A stretch of DNA of 64,000 nucleotides from WTJY01 sp045105475 (lineage in GTDB: Bacteria > Chloroflexota > Anaerolineae > Promineifilales > Promineifilaceae): contig JBGCDP010000219.1 in assembly GCA_045105475.1 (NCBI GenBank), positions 1-64,000 of the forward strand, in the 5' to 3' direction. The stretch's first letter is position 1, and each line of letters begins with the position of its first letter. The notes beneath the pieces are model-generated. The model was not told the origin of the DNA, searched no databases, and worked only from the letters and a program-made list of their open reading frames with translations. The position numbers and the translations under genes are program-made. This document shows positions 16,037 to 25,461 of the stretch, piece by piece.

Positions 16037-17713
16037 ATGAGTGAGAAAAAAACTGAGAAACCATTTGATCCGTTAAAAGCCAATTTGGGTACCCGCAGGG
16101 TACCTAAGTTGAGAATGGCTAATTTCCCTAACGCTGACGAAATTGTTGAGCAAGGGTTGTTGGAAGCAAGTCGAACTGACAAAATGGTTGATATTATGTT
16201 GGTAAACCCACCTACACCTGATGGTGAGTTGTGGATTCGCACCCAGCATCGTGTCGGCCGTAAAACACGTGAAAACATGGTTTGGCCACAGGTATCACTA
16301 GCACAGATGGCTGCGATGCTACACCCTGTGTATACGGTGAAAGTAGTTGATGCTAATGCTGAACGTATGGGCTGGGCTGAATTTACTGAACTATTAGATG
16401 AGTATCAGCCAAAGTATTATATGACCCAAGTGACTGCACCTACGCTAGAAAATGACATGTTCGGCTGTTTCTTAGCCAGAGCACGCGGTGCAAAAACAAT
16501 CGCATTTGGTACCCATGTTACGCCTATTCCAAAGGAAACTTTGCGTCCATTCCCATCACTTGACTATGTGATTGTTGGTGAACCGGATTTAACAATTCGT
16601 GACTTGCTCGATAACCTCGAAAACAAAGTTGAAGAGCGTTCGCCTGAGATTTTAAATCTCTTTGAAAAACATGATCCCCAGTATCAGCCAGCTGTTCAAG
16701 AAGACGGCACAGTTGACATGTACCGGATCAAAGGTATTGCATGGCGAAATAAAGACGAGACGGTTTTGAATCTAACCCGGCCCTTTATTCCGGACCTTGA
16801 CGATATGCCGATGCCAATGCATGAGCTTTTGCCTTTATCTAGCTACCGGATGCCATTGATTAAGGGACCATTCACGTTTATCGTGACAAGTCGCGGCTGT
16901 CCGGCCGGATGTACTTACTGCATTAAGCACGTTAGCTATCAGTTTAGTACACGGCTACGCTCTCCTAAGCTTATTATGGAAGAGCTATGGGATTTGAAAA
17001 AGCAGGGCATGAACAACATTCACATGTACGCAGACCTTTTCACCGTTAACCGTGACCAGGTTGTTGAGCTGTGTAACTTGATGATTAAAGAAAAAATCAA
17101 CATCAAGTGGACTTGCAACAGTCGTGTTGACTACGTTGATGCAGAATTGCTACAACTCATGGGTAAAGCCGGTAACTGGTTAATTTCATGGGGTATTGAG
17201 AGTGGTAATGAACAGATCTTGAAGCGAGCTCGTAAAGGAGCTTATCCTGATAAAGCTGCACGGGCTTTGCAATGGGCGCGTGATGCCGGGATCAAGAACT
17301 GGGGATACTTTATTATCGGTTTGCCTGGCGAAACAGAATTAACGATTCGCGACACAATCGACTTCTCGAAGAAACTTCCACTTGATATCGCACTATTCCA
17401 TGTTGCTGCACCTTATCCTGGTACACCATTCTTCTTTGAAGTGGTGAAACAGGGCTGGTTTAGACCCGGTACGCGCTGGGAACAAGTCGATATGGATAAG
17501 GGAACCGTTTTGGATTACCCTGAACTATCGGCCGAACAGCTACTTTATTGGCAAAAACGAGCATTTCGTGAGTGGGCATTCCGTCCAGGTCCGATCTTTA
17601 CTTATATGAAGATGTTGGCATCGGATTGGTCTACCTTGAAATCAGCTTGGGAAGTAGGCATTGCTCACTTAAATTGGTCATCAACTGACAGCGGTGCTCC
17701 TGCCTCAAACTAG
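16037..17713 (+). CDS. B12-binding domain radical SAM protein
   Basis: A 558-residue class B radical SAM protein. An N-terminal cobalamin-binding-type Rossmann domain (about 55-200; VDIMLVNPPTPDGELW, LAQMAAMLHPVYTV) precedes the radical SAM core, whose 4Fe-4S motif is RGCPAGCTYC (about 290-299). A conserved IESGNEQILKRARKG segment lies near 395. The family includes radical methylases and C-C bond-forming enzymes acting on sugars, lipids and natural products. Substrate cannot be assigned, but position between a GT2 and the propeller/exporter genes suggests glycan or lipid-carrier modification. TGGAG six bases before the ATG at 16037 sets the start. Confidence 0.88.
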   Translation: MSEKKTEKPFDPLKANLGTRRVPKLRMANFPNADEIVEQGLLEASRTDKMVDIMLVNPPTPDGELWIRTQHRVGRKTRENMVWPQVSLAQMAAMLHPVYTVKVVDANAERMGWAEFTELLDEYQPKYYMTQVTAPTLENDMFGCFLARARGAKTIAFGTHVTPIPKETLRPFPSLDYVIVGEPDLTIRDLLDNLENKVEERSPEILNLFEKHDPQYQPAVQEDGTVDMYRIKGIAWRNKDETVLNLTRPFIPDLDDMPMPMHELLPLSSYRMPLIKGPFTFIVTSRGCPAGCTYCIKHVSYQFSTRLRSPKLIMEELWDLKKQGMNNIHMYADLFTVNRDQVVELCNLMIKEKINIKWTCNSRVDYVDAELLQLMGKAGNWLISWGIESGNEQILKRARKGAYPDKAARALQWARDAGIKNWGYFIIGLPGETELTIRDTIDFSKKLPLDIALFHVAAPYPGTPFFFEVVKQGWFRPGTRWEQVDMDKGTVLDYPELSAEQLLYWQKRAFREWAFRPGPIFTYMKMLASDWSTLKSAWEVGIAHLNWSSTDSGAPASN

Positions 17714-17918
17714 CCTTTACTGAATTTTGATGAGGTTGGTAGTTAAGTAATGATGAAAAATGTTACTTATCTGCCAATCTCAACTTAAAATTTACTTAGA
17801 GAATCCTACATATCGATTATAAATCTGTTCAAGATTAATTTTCATGCGTATATATTTCGAGCAAGTGCTCAAATATTTTCCGCCCCGCATTTTGTATCTC
17901 ACACCCATCGAGGTTGAA

Positions 17919-20714
17919 TTGTTAATAAATTCAAAGCTAATTACTCGAATAACAATAAGCTTTTTCGTTCTTGTCACTCTGTGCGCAACTTTTTTTTCAG
18001 TTGCTTATAGTCAAACAGAAGATGGTTGGGTTCAGCCCACAAACTTATCTCAGTCAGGGTCTTCAAATAGCCCAATTCTGGTCAAAGATGCTTCAGGAGA
18101 TCTGTATGCATTTTGGAAGAATGCAATTGACGGATATGTTTTATCCACCAATCGCAATGGCCAATGGAGCGATCCACAAACTGTTGAGCCTCCTTTTGGG
18201 ACAAAGGCCTATGAATCTCTTGTAACTGAGAATTCCCCAACGCCACTTTATGATCCGATATTAATTGGAGATCAAGATCAAGGATTGCATGCTTTTTGGG
18301 TAAATGGTGATGATGAACTTAGCCACAGCCGAATCATTACGGGTGACCTAGCAGCCCTTTCAAACTGGAAAATACCACAACAAATCGATAGTGGTATTGT
18401 TACAGTTGCTGCTGTTTCTGATGAGAGTAATGGCCTGCATGTTGCTTATCTTTCCCTAGGAAATGGTGGATCGATTTTGCCGGGTATTTATCACCGAGTC
18501 TCTAATGATCAAGGCCAAACTTGGAGTGATTCACAAGCTGTTTATAACTCTTCTTTTTTCCGACAAGCTACGGCGGTTTCCTCTCAATTAGACTTTGTCT
18601 TACTAGAAAATGGAGCACTGTTTTTAACTTGGAATGATTCATTTGTTGAACAAGTGTTTACTGCAGAATTTTCAGAAGGATCGTGGTCTGCTCCACAAAT
18701 CATCGATTCTCGAATGGCTGGGGATACGGCTGATTCTAAGGGGCCTGGAAACATCAAAGGGGCTACATCAGAAGATGGGTTTCATCTATTCTGGACAGCT
18801 GGGCATGATGGGACGAACTGCTCGCTTTATACACGGATTTCGACAAATAGCGGTAGTGAATGGTCATTCCCTCAGAAACTAACAGAAGATACAGCTAATT
18901 GTCCTGATTATTTTGAGGTGCTGCGTAACGATAATTTGTTTTTATTGTTTACAAAGACCTTTGGCAAAGCAGAACTTCGTGTTTGGCGTGATAATGGTTG
19001 GAGTGCTCCTTTTGCACAGCCAGAATTAGTAGAGTTTACAGACCCAGTTAACTTTCGTACGACGGCTGCTACTTGCCCATATCAACTTGAATTTCAAGAT
19101 TCTGAATTGGTTGCAATTGGATGTGGTACGAATATTGTTGAAGATATATGGGTGACTTCTCGGCCGATTAGCAGCTTGAATTTTCCAGCAGAAGCTCAAA
19201 CAGCATGGAGCGATGCTGGGGCAGTGGTCGGTGAAGATCATTTAATTTTTTCTCCTCAGATCATAACTGATCAAAATGGAGAGCTTCATGCCATTTGGGT
19301 TCAGAATAGTCAAGGATACTCAAAGAACAGTCCGATTATTCAGCCAGGAGAAGCGATTTTTTATTCGAAAGGTGATGGCTCACAATGGCCATCTGCCAAT
19401 CAGATATTAAGCTCTTCAGGTACTGTCTCGAACCCAACTTTAGGCTATAGCAGGCAAAGTGGAAATTTGTTAGTAGCATGGGAAGACAATGTTAACCAAC
19501 AGATATATTTTAGCCGGGCTGCGATTGATAAAGCCTTTAATGGTAGCGATTGGTCAGAGCCAATTGCAATTCCAGCTCCTTTTGCGAATCCTTCAAGTCC
19601 CGTTATGTCTGTATCAACTGAAGGGATAATTTATATCGCATATATTGTTCCTTTTAATGATGACCGTGGGGTTTATCTAATTAGCTCTCGTGATAATGGA
19701 TCATCTTGGACAGAACCTGTTTCTGTACTAGAAGATAAAATTGGTGCGTTTGATATCCTACATGATCCAAACATATTGGTTTCTTTTAATGGGGTTATCC
19801 ACCTTTCATTTATTAATCGACTTTCAGGCGAAGATTCAATTCGAAACGAGCTTTACCATATGCGTACAGAGTTTGCAGAAGAAGGTGAGGAGCTCAAATG
19901 GTTGAACCCAATACTCATTCAAAATCGATTTTTGCAAAATAACACAATTTTTTCCCATGATTTAGCGATTGATAAAATTGGTACAGTGCATTTAATATGG
20001 CAGGAGTGGAACGAGACTCAGAAGAATCTTTGGAGCCTTACTTCAACAGATAATGGACGGACATGGAATGAAGGGACACAAATATCAGGCTTTGGCTCAT
20101 TAATTGGAAACTTTGATATTTCATCTGATAACCAAAATTTGCTGCATTTAACGCAGCTGTTTATTGAAGTTGAAGATGGTAAAGATGTATTGACCTTGCA
20201 TCATTGGCAATACATCGAGGATTCATGGCTTCTTCAGCCATCAAATATTTTTCCTGATATTCAGTTTAACTTGGCAAATGCAGTTATGGCTGCTGGCATG
20301 ACTCGTGAGAACATATTGAGTGTCATGTTCTCAGGTTATTTCTTGGATCAAGGCCGGCCGACTCAGGGGCTATTTTATACGCAAAGAACTACTGAAGTTG
20401 TTGAACAAACTCCAGTTGAGGACGCTTCCAATCAAGCAGAATCACCTGATCCCGTTTCTGAAAACTCCCCTGAGGTCGTCGATGCAGTTGTTGAAGAATC
20501 AATTGAATCTGTTGAAGAGCCAGCCGTTGAAGTCGTCGTAACACTTCCGGTAGATTTACCTAATACGACAAGCGGTTCATTGACACCGATTCAATCTTTT
20601 GCAACAAATAGCCCATTAGTGATTGGCATAACATTGGCCGGCGTCATTATTGGAATCATGCTTTTAATTGTGGGTGGATATTTTGTCATTAAGTTCTTGG
20701 CGAATCGGCAGTAA
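17919..20714 (+). CDS. Secreted, membrane-anchored sialidase-like (BNR) beta-propeller
   Basis: About 931 residues. It has a signal peptide (LITRITISFFVLVTLCA then FSVAYS, cut before QTEDG), many Asp-box/BNR turns of the S-x-D-x-G-x-x-W type (SNDQGQTWSD, STNSGSEWSF, SRDNGSSWTE, STDNGRTWNE), an acidic Pro/Glu/Val stalk (about 855-905) and a C-terminal membrane helix ending KFLANRQ. It should display two propeller units outside the cell. The FRIP-type motif of true sialidases is not seen, so binding or structural roles are as likely as hydrolysis. A TTG at 17919 has GAGG five bases upstream and gives a normal signal peptide. An in-frame ATG at 17844 lacks a ribosome site. It is followed 8 bp later by a shorter relative. 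Confidence 0.8.
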   Translation: MLINSKLITRITISFFVLVTLCATFFSVAYSQTEDGWVQPTNLSQSGSSNSPILVKDASGDLYAFWKNAIDGYVLSTNRNGQWSDPQTVEPPFGTKAYESLVTENSPTPLYDPILIGDQDQGLHAFWVNGDDELSHSRIITGDLAALSNWKIPQQIDSGIVTVAAVSDESNGLHVAYLSLGNGGSILPGIYHRVSNDQGQTWSDSQAVYNSSFFRQATAVSSQLDFVLLENGALFLTWNDSFVEQVFTAEFSEGSWSAPQIIDSRMAGDTADSKGPGNIKGATSEDGFHLFWTAGHDGTNCSLYTRISTNSGSEWSFPQKLTEDTANCPDYFEVLRNDNLFLLFTKTFGKAELRVWRDNGWSAPFAQPELVEFTDPVNFRTTAATCPYQLEFQDSELVAIGCGTNIVEDIWVTSRPISSLNFPAEAQTAWSDAGAVVGEDHLIFSPQIITDQNGELHAIWVQNSQGYSKNSPIIQPGEAIFYSKGDGSQWPSANQILSSSGTVSNPTLGYSRQSGNLLVAWEDNVNQQIYFSRAAIDKAFNGSDWSEPIAIPAPFANPSSPVMSVSTEGIIYIAYIVPFNDDRGVYLISSRDNGSSWTEPVSVLEDKIGAFDILHDPNILVSFNGVIHLSFINRLSGEDSIRNELYHMRTEFAEEGEELKWLNPILIQNRFLQNNTIFSHDLAIDKIGTVHLIWQEWNETQKNLWSLTSTDNGRTWNEGTQISGFGSLIGNFDISSDNQNLLHLTQLFIEVEDGKDVLTLHHWQYIEDSWLLQPSNIFPDIQFNLANAVMAAGMTRENILSVMFSGYFLDQGRPTQGLFYTQRTTEVVEQTPVEDASNQAESPDPVSENSPEVVDAVVEESIESVEEPAVEVVVTLPVDLPNTTSGSLTPIQSFATNSPLVIGITLAGVIIGIMLLIVGGYFVIKFLANRQ

Positions 20715-20722
20715 TTTATTCC

Positions 20723-22219
20723 ATGCAAAATAAAATAAGCCAAAAAGTTTTCTCTAAATTAGGATCTGTTCTGCTTGCTAGTGCGATTTTCGGCCTGTTT
20801 TTTTATCTCACTCAGTCTCCCGGGTATTCTCAAGATTCTAGCGATTTAGATTGGTCCTATCCTGTTCGTGTTCCTCAACATGATAATAGTAGCCAGCCTC
20901 CCCGGCTAGTTTCTGACTTGAATAATACGGTCCATAGTTTTACCGTTGATTTGTCACGTGGCTCAGCAATTGCATACCGGCAATGGACTGAAGATATAGG
21001 CTGGTCAATCCCCGTCGATATTATTTTGCCTCCTAAATCTGGATCAGCCATTATTTTTGGTGCTGAAATTGATAATAATGATGTCATGCATCTTGTGGCC
21101 TATTATGGCCAAGAAGGGGATGCAAATATTTATCATTTTCAAGCGCCAGTTTATTTTGCCCAAACCGCTAGTGCATGGAGCGAGCCGCAATTGATTGCTG
21201 CCGATGGCGGGCCGATTGCCGATGGTCACTTTGTAAGTGATGGTGGTGATAATCTTTATGTGGTTTACGAAGGTGACGGTGACGGTTTAGGCCTTTATGA
21301 AGTTCATTCTGAAGATGGTGGTGTGAGCTGGTCTGAACCAGCAGCCGTTTATCTTTCTTCGGGTAATGAATTCTTGCCGGCCGCAGTTGAGACCCATTTA
21401 GATGAAGCTGGAAATCTGCATGTGGTGTGGAGCATTTGGAGTGCGACATTAGGTGCTGGCGTCGAACTTTTTTACAGTCAGAAAACCAAAGGATCACAAA
21501 CGTGGACAAGACCTTTTTTGATCGCTGATAGAGGCGAGGGGGATTATGAATCAGATTGGGCTGCGATCACTTCAACCGGTGATGAGCTTATTGTCTTATA
21601 CCAAGATAGCAATCCTGCCACAAAATTCATGCGCAAATCCCGTGATAACGGCCAGACTTGGACAGACCCAGAACGGCCTTGGCCCCATATTGGCGAATAT
21701 GAGAATGCTATCTTTTTAAAAGATTCAGCAAATAATCTACATGTGGTTCTGGGAAATCGTAATGGAGACTGCTGCCACGGTATGTGGCACGGCCGTTATG
21801 AAAATGGCAGTTGGCAGAACCTTGAATCTGTCATTCAGGGGCCAAAAACAATTGATTTTGACCCCAGCAAACCATCTGCTGTGATGGGGCAAGGCAACCT
21901 GATCTTCATAGTTTGGTGGATGGATACATCAGCACGTAATGGTGCGTGGTACTCATATGCCTATTTAGATGATGTTGAGCCGTTGCCTCAAAAAGCGATC
22001 CAAATCCCAATATCAAATACGCAAACAGAACTAGCAGCTGCAGATGAAGACATTGCGATTAGTGCAGAGGCAACTCGACCTGTTATTTTGGACCCATCAC
22101 TAACTGCTCCAGACGAAGGACTCCCGTCTTCAACAGCCATTACCATTGGTATTGCAATTAGCTTGGCAGGCATCTTGCTTGCTATGCTGGTTTGGTACTT
22201 TTTCTATAAATTACGATGA
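20723..22219 (+). CDS. Second membrane-anchored sialidase-like propeller
   Basis: A 498-residue relative of the preceding protein. It has a signal peptide (VLLASAIFGLFFYL, cut near GYS-QD), BNR turns (SEDGGVSWSEP about 208, SRDNGQTWTDP about 310), a short acidic linker and a C-terminal helix (TAITIGIAISLAGILLAMLVWYFF). It looks like a single propeller on the cell surface. Its stop overlaps the start of the ABC-transporter permease (ATGA at 22216), so it is probably translated together with the exporter. No sialidase arginine-triad/FRIP signature is evident. A glycan-binding or glycan-trimming role at the export site is inference. Confidence 0.85.
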   Translation: MQNKISQKVFSKLGSVLLASAIFGLFFYLTQSPGYSQDSSDLDWSYPVRVPQHDNSSQPPRLVSDLNNTVHSFTVDLSRGSAIAYRQWTEDIGWSIPVDIILPPKSGSAIIFGAEIDNNDVMHLVAYYGQEGDANIYHFQAPVYFAQTASAWSEPQLIAADGGPIADGHFVSDGGDNLYVVYEGDGDGLGLYEVHSEDGGVSWSEPAAVYLSSGNEFLPAAVETHLDEAGNLHVVWSIWSATLGAGVELFYSQKTKGSQTWTRPFLIADRGEGDYESDWAAITSTGDELIVLYQDSNPATKFMRKSRDNGQTWTDPERPWPHIGEYENAIFLKDSANNLHVVLGNRNGDCCHGMWHGRYENGSWQNLESVIQGPKTIDFDPSKPSAVMGQGNLIFIVWWMDTSARNGAWYSYAYLDDVEPLPQKAIQIPISNTQTELAAADEDIAISAEATRPVILDPSLTAPDEGLPSSTAITIGIAISLAGILLAMLVWYFFYKLR

Positions 22220-23028
22220 CGACATATACAAAGAAACAAACACAACTTGGGCAATTACTGTCTCATAAAGACCTCTTAATTGCATGGACAACGCGAATTG
22301 TTAAAGCGCGCTACCAACAATCAGTTTTAGGCGGACTTTGGGCTGTTTTGCAACCCTTGGCAATGGCTTTAATCCTAACGTTCATTTTTGATCGAATTTT
22401 GGCTATCGACACAGGGGACGGCACACCTTATCTTGTTTTCAATTATGCAGCCTTGGTTCCTTGGACCCTGTTTGAAGCCTCTGTCACCAGTTCAGTTGGT
22501 TCTTTAGTGGCAAATATGGGGTTGGTATCAAAAATCTACTTCCCCAGAGAAATATTGCCAATGGCTGAGGTCGCCGCTCGGCTCGTTGACTTTTCCATCG
22601 CATATCTTTTATTGATTGGCTTCATGCTTTTTTATAGAGAGCCCGGAGAAGCCGTATTTACTCTCAGCTGGCTGTATATTCCGGTTGTTTTAGCGGTGCA
22701 AATATGCTTGATACTAGGTATTGGTTTTATTGGCTCAGCTTTGAACGTGTTTTATCGGGATATTAGCCATGTTATTGTGTTGTTTTTACGGCTGTGGTTT
22801 TATGCGACCCCTATCATTTACCCAGTGACTCGCGTACCAGAAAGATTCCGCGCTTACTATTTTATGAATCCTATGGCAGGAATTATTGAATCTTATCGTA
22901 ATGTGATTCTGCGCGGTGAGGGGCTGCATGAATACTTTGTATTTTCAGCCATTTTTTCAATTTCAATTTTGGTTTTTGGTTACTGGCTTTTCAAGAAATT
23001 AGAATTTCAATTCGCGGACATTGTTTAG
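22216..23028 (+). CDS. wzm: Polysaccharide ABC exporter permease
   Basis: A 270-residue ABC-2 permease with six hydrophobic segments. The N-terminus is typical of Wzm/TagG (IVKARYQQSVLGGLWAVLQP, about 28-47), followed by FLRLWFYATPIIYPV near 195. It forms the membrane channel that moves finished lipid-linked glycan across the cytoplasmic membrane. It overlaps the propeller gene by 4 nt and is followed within 1 nt by the ATPase gene. Confidence 0.92.
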   Translation: MTTYTKKQTQLGQLLSHKDLLIAWTTRIVKARYQQSVLGGLWAVLQPLAMALILTFIFDRILAIDTGDGTPYLVFNYAALVPWTLFEASVTSSVGSLVANMGLVSKIYFPREILPMAEVAARLVDFSIAYLLLIGFMLFYREPGEAVFTLSWLYIPVVLAVQICLILGIGFIGSALNVFYRDISHVIVLFLRLWFYATPIIYPVTRVPERFRAYYFMNPMAGIIESYRNVILRGEGLHEYFVFSAIFSISILVFGYWLFKKLEFQFADIV

Positions 23029-23029
23029 T

Positions 23030-24268
23030 ATGGAATATTCAATCGAATTTAACGACATTGTTAAAAAATATAAACTTGGTAAATCCGTGAATTCTCTTCG
23101 CGATTTATTTAGAAGCCGTGGAAAAAGCAACCAGCCGGAATTTCACTATGCTGTTAATGATGTGAACTTCAAACTTAAGCGAGGTGAATCATTAGGCATT
23201 ATCGGCCCAAATGGAGCAGGTAAAACGACGACGCTCAAATTGCTGTCGGGCGTTACAAAGCCAAGCTCTGGGGAAGTTAAGGTGAACGGCCGCTTTTCTG
23301 CGCTAATCGAATTAGGTGCTGGTTTTCACCCAGACCTAACCGGCCGAGAAAATGTTTATCTAAACGGTACCATCTTGGGTATGAGCCGTTCTGAAATTAC
23401 TGAGCGCTTTGATGCCATTTTGGATTTTGCTGGCATTGGACAATTCATTGATACACCGGTTAAGCGTTATTCATCTGGGATGTATGCTCGGCTAGGGTTC
23501 TCGATTGCAGCCCATGTAGACCCTGATGTCTTATTAGTCGATGAAGTTTTAGCCGTTGGTGACTTCGCTTTTAGGGCGAAATGTTACAAGCGGATGGATG
23601 ACCTCCGTGCGAAAGGGACCTCACTAATCTTTGTGACACATGACATGGACGCTGTGCGTCGTGTGTGTGATAAGGGCATGGTGATGTATCAGGGGACTGA
23701 TGTTTTTACCGGCACTTCTTCAGAGGCGGTCGTAGCTTATTCAGACGTAATCCGTAAGGCGGCTAAAAAGGCCTCTAAGACGGTCGATGCTGGCGGTACA
23801 GAGAATGGGCTTTCACAGCGAGTGATGTCATTTGCGGCCGATATTTCTAACGTGAGTATGTTTAATGATGCGGGCGAAAATGTCACAACGTTTGAGCCTG
23901 GTGAAGAAGTGAGCATCGCAGTTGAATTTGATGTGAACAAAGACATGGAAAGCCCTGTCTTTGCACTTACCATTCGTCGCCCAGATGGTCAGCTCGTTTA
24001 TGATGCAACGACGCGTTGGCTCAATATTGAAACCCCAAGCTATAAAGCGGGCGAAACCGGCCGGATAGAGTACAAAGTTAAACTTAATATTTTAGAAGGG
24101 GTTTATGACGTTGGTGTCGATATGGCTTCAAATGACTTGAGCTGCTATATCGACCGCATTGAAAGAGCGATGGGTTTTGCCATTGTGAATGGGAGCGGGG
24201 CGAAAGGCATTGCCGATTTGCAACCAGTCATCTCTTTTGATAGTCGAACTCCTGTTGGTGAAGGGTAG
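23030..24268 (+). CDS. wzt: Polysaccharide ABC exporter ATPase with C-terminal Wzt domain
   Basis: 412 residues. The ATPase half has Walker A GPNGAGKTTTLK (about 64), signature YSSGMYARLGF (about 145) and Walker B DVLLVDEVLAVGD (about 167). The C-terminal part (about 265-400, starting MSFAADISNVSMF) is a Wzt-type beta-sandwich, which in Wzt binds the modified end of the exported glycan and so gates export. A terminal modification (methyl, sulfate or acyl) may therefore be the export signal here. The ATG at 23030 follows the permease stop by 1 nt; a TTG nine bases earlier is less likely. Confidence 0.92.
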   Translation: MEYSIEFNDIVKKYKLGKSVNSLRDLFRSRGKSNQPEFHYAVNDVNFKLKRGESLGIIGPNGAGKTTTLKLLSGVTKPSSGEVKVNGRFSALIELGAGFHPDLTGRENVYLNGTILGMSRSEITERFDAILDFAGIGQFIDTPVKRYSSGMYARLGFSIAAHVDPDVLLVDEVLAVGDFAFRAKCYKRMDDLRAKGTSLIFVTHDMDAVRRVCDKGMVMYQGTDVFTGTSSEAVVAYSDVIRKAAKKASKTVDAGGTENGLSQRVMSFAADISNVSMFNDAGENVTTFEPGEEVSIAVEFDVNKDMESPVFALTIRRPDGQLVYDATTRWLNIETPSYKAGETGRIEYKVKLNILEGVYDVGVDMASNDLSCYIDRIERAMGFAIVNGSGAKGIADLQPVISFDSRTPVGEG

Positions 24269-24273
24269 CTTTA

Positions 24274-25413
24274 ATGAATGCACCGAAAGTCGATATTATC
24301 ATCCCCGCTTATAACCAAGGGCACTATTTGCAGTCATCTGTCGAAAGTGCTTTGGCTCAGACATGGGAAAATATTGAAGTCATCATCATCGATGATGGCT
24401 CTACGGATAATACGGCCGAGGTTGGGCAGAGCTTTGCGGATCCACGCGTTACCTATATCTATCAAGAAAATGGTGGATTGTCGGCGGCTAGAAACACAGG
24501 ATTACACCATGCTACTGGCGAGTTCATTTCGTTTCTAGACTCTGATGATCTTTTTCTGCCGCAAAAGATTGAAGCACTTTTAAATAAATTACAGGCTAAT
24601 CCTGAAGCTGGTTTAGCGGCCGGACCTGCGCTTCTAATCGATGAGAATGGCCAAGAAATAGGCAAGACATACGGGAACGGAATACCTGATCTTGATGAAG
24701 AGTGGTTATTTGGGAATCGTGTACACGTTGGCAGTATTCTGGTCAAAGCCGAGTGGCTGAACCAAGTCGAACCGTTTGATGAATCTTTGCGTGCCTGTGA
24801 AGATTGGGATATGTGGATGCGGCTTGCCATAGTAGGCTGCAAAATGGTTTGGTCCCCTGACCCTGTTTCAAAATATCGGATTCATGGTCAGCAGATGACC
24901 AAAGAAGCGGTCCGCATGAAAACAGCAATGCTAACCGTTTTAGAAAAAATATTTGATCGTGATGATCTGCAGCCTGAGTGGCATGAAGCTGCGGCTCGTG
25001 CGAAGGCTGAAGCCTTGATTAAAGCGGCCGCACGCGGATTCTTAGCGGGCGATGTTGCCACTGCCAAAAGCGATTTAGCAAGTTCAATAGAAATTTCCCC
25101 CGAGCTAAAAGATCGTGATGCGAACATTTTGCTGAATAAACTATTGGGCTGGGCTTATGCACCAAGTTCAAATGATCCGTTCACTTATATGTCAACTGTT
25201 TTCGAAAATCTTCCGGCTAGCTTAAATATCCCATCTGAAAGAAAAAAGCTGGAATTGGGGCAACTGGCCGTCAATTTAGCCTTTCAAAACTTTGCTCAGG
25301 CCAATAAGCCAAAAACACGAAAATACGTTATCGAGGCGGCTAAGATTGATCCTAGTCAGCTTATGAATAAGCGTCTTTGTTCAATCTTTTTGCAGTCGCT
25401 CTTGCCCGGCTAA
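24274..25413 (+). CDS. Family 2 glycosyltransferase with helical C-terminus
   Basis: 379 residues. The GT-A domain shows VDIIIPAYNQGHYLQ (5-19), IIDDGSTDNTAEV, GGLSAARNTGL and the DxD region ISFLDSDDLF (about 88). An LRACEDWDMWMRLA block (about 173) supplies the usual acidic catalytic region. The C-terminal 130 residues are helical and TPR-like. It begins 5 bp after wzt. It closely resembles the GT2 at 27.7 kb, suggesting duplication. Donor and acceptor are unknown. Confidence 0.88.
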   Translation: MNAPKVDIIIPAYNQGHYLQSSVESALAQTWENIEVIIIDDGSTDNTAEVGQSFADPRVTYIYQENGGLSAARNTGLHHATGEFISFLDSDDLFLPQKIEALLNKLQANPEAGLAAGPALLIDENGQEIGKTYGNGIPDLDEEWLFGNRVHVGSILVKAEWLNQVEPFDESLRACEDWDMWMRLAIVGCKMVWSPDPVSKYRIHGQQMTKEAVRMKTAMLTVLEKIFDRDDLQPEWHEAAARAKAEALIKAAARGFLAGDVATAKSDLASSIEISPELKDRDANILLNKLLGWAYAPSSNDPFTYMSTVFENLPASLNIPSERKKLELGQLAVNLAFQNFAQANKPKTRKYVIEAAKIDPSQLMNKRLCSIFLQSLLPG

Positions 25414-25461
25414 ACGCTTTAATTTTCCTATCACTCCAAATCAATCATCCAGCCCAAAATT

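Noticed and set aside
17919..22219. True exo-alpha-sialidases
   Set aside because: Asp-box repeats are present but no FRIP-type motif or clear arginine triad could be found, so only the fold is claimed.
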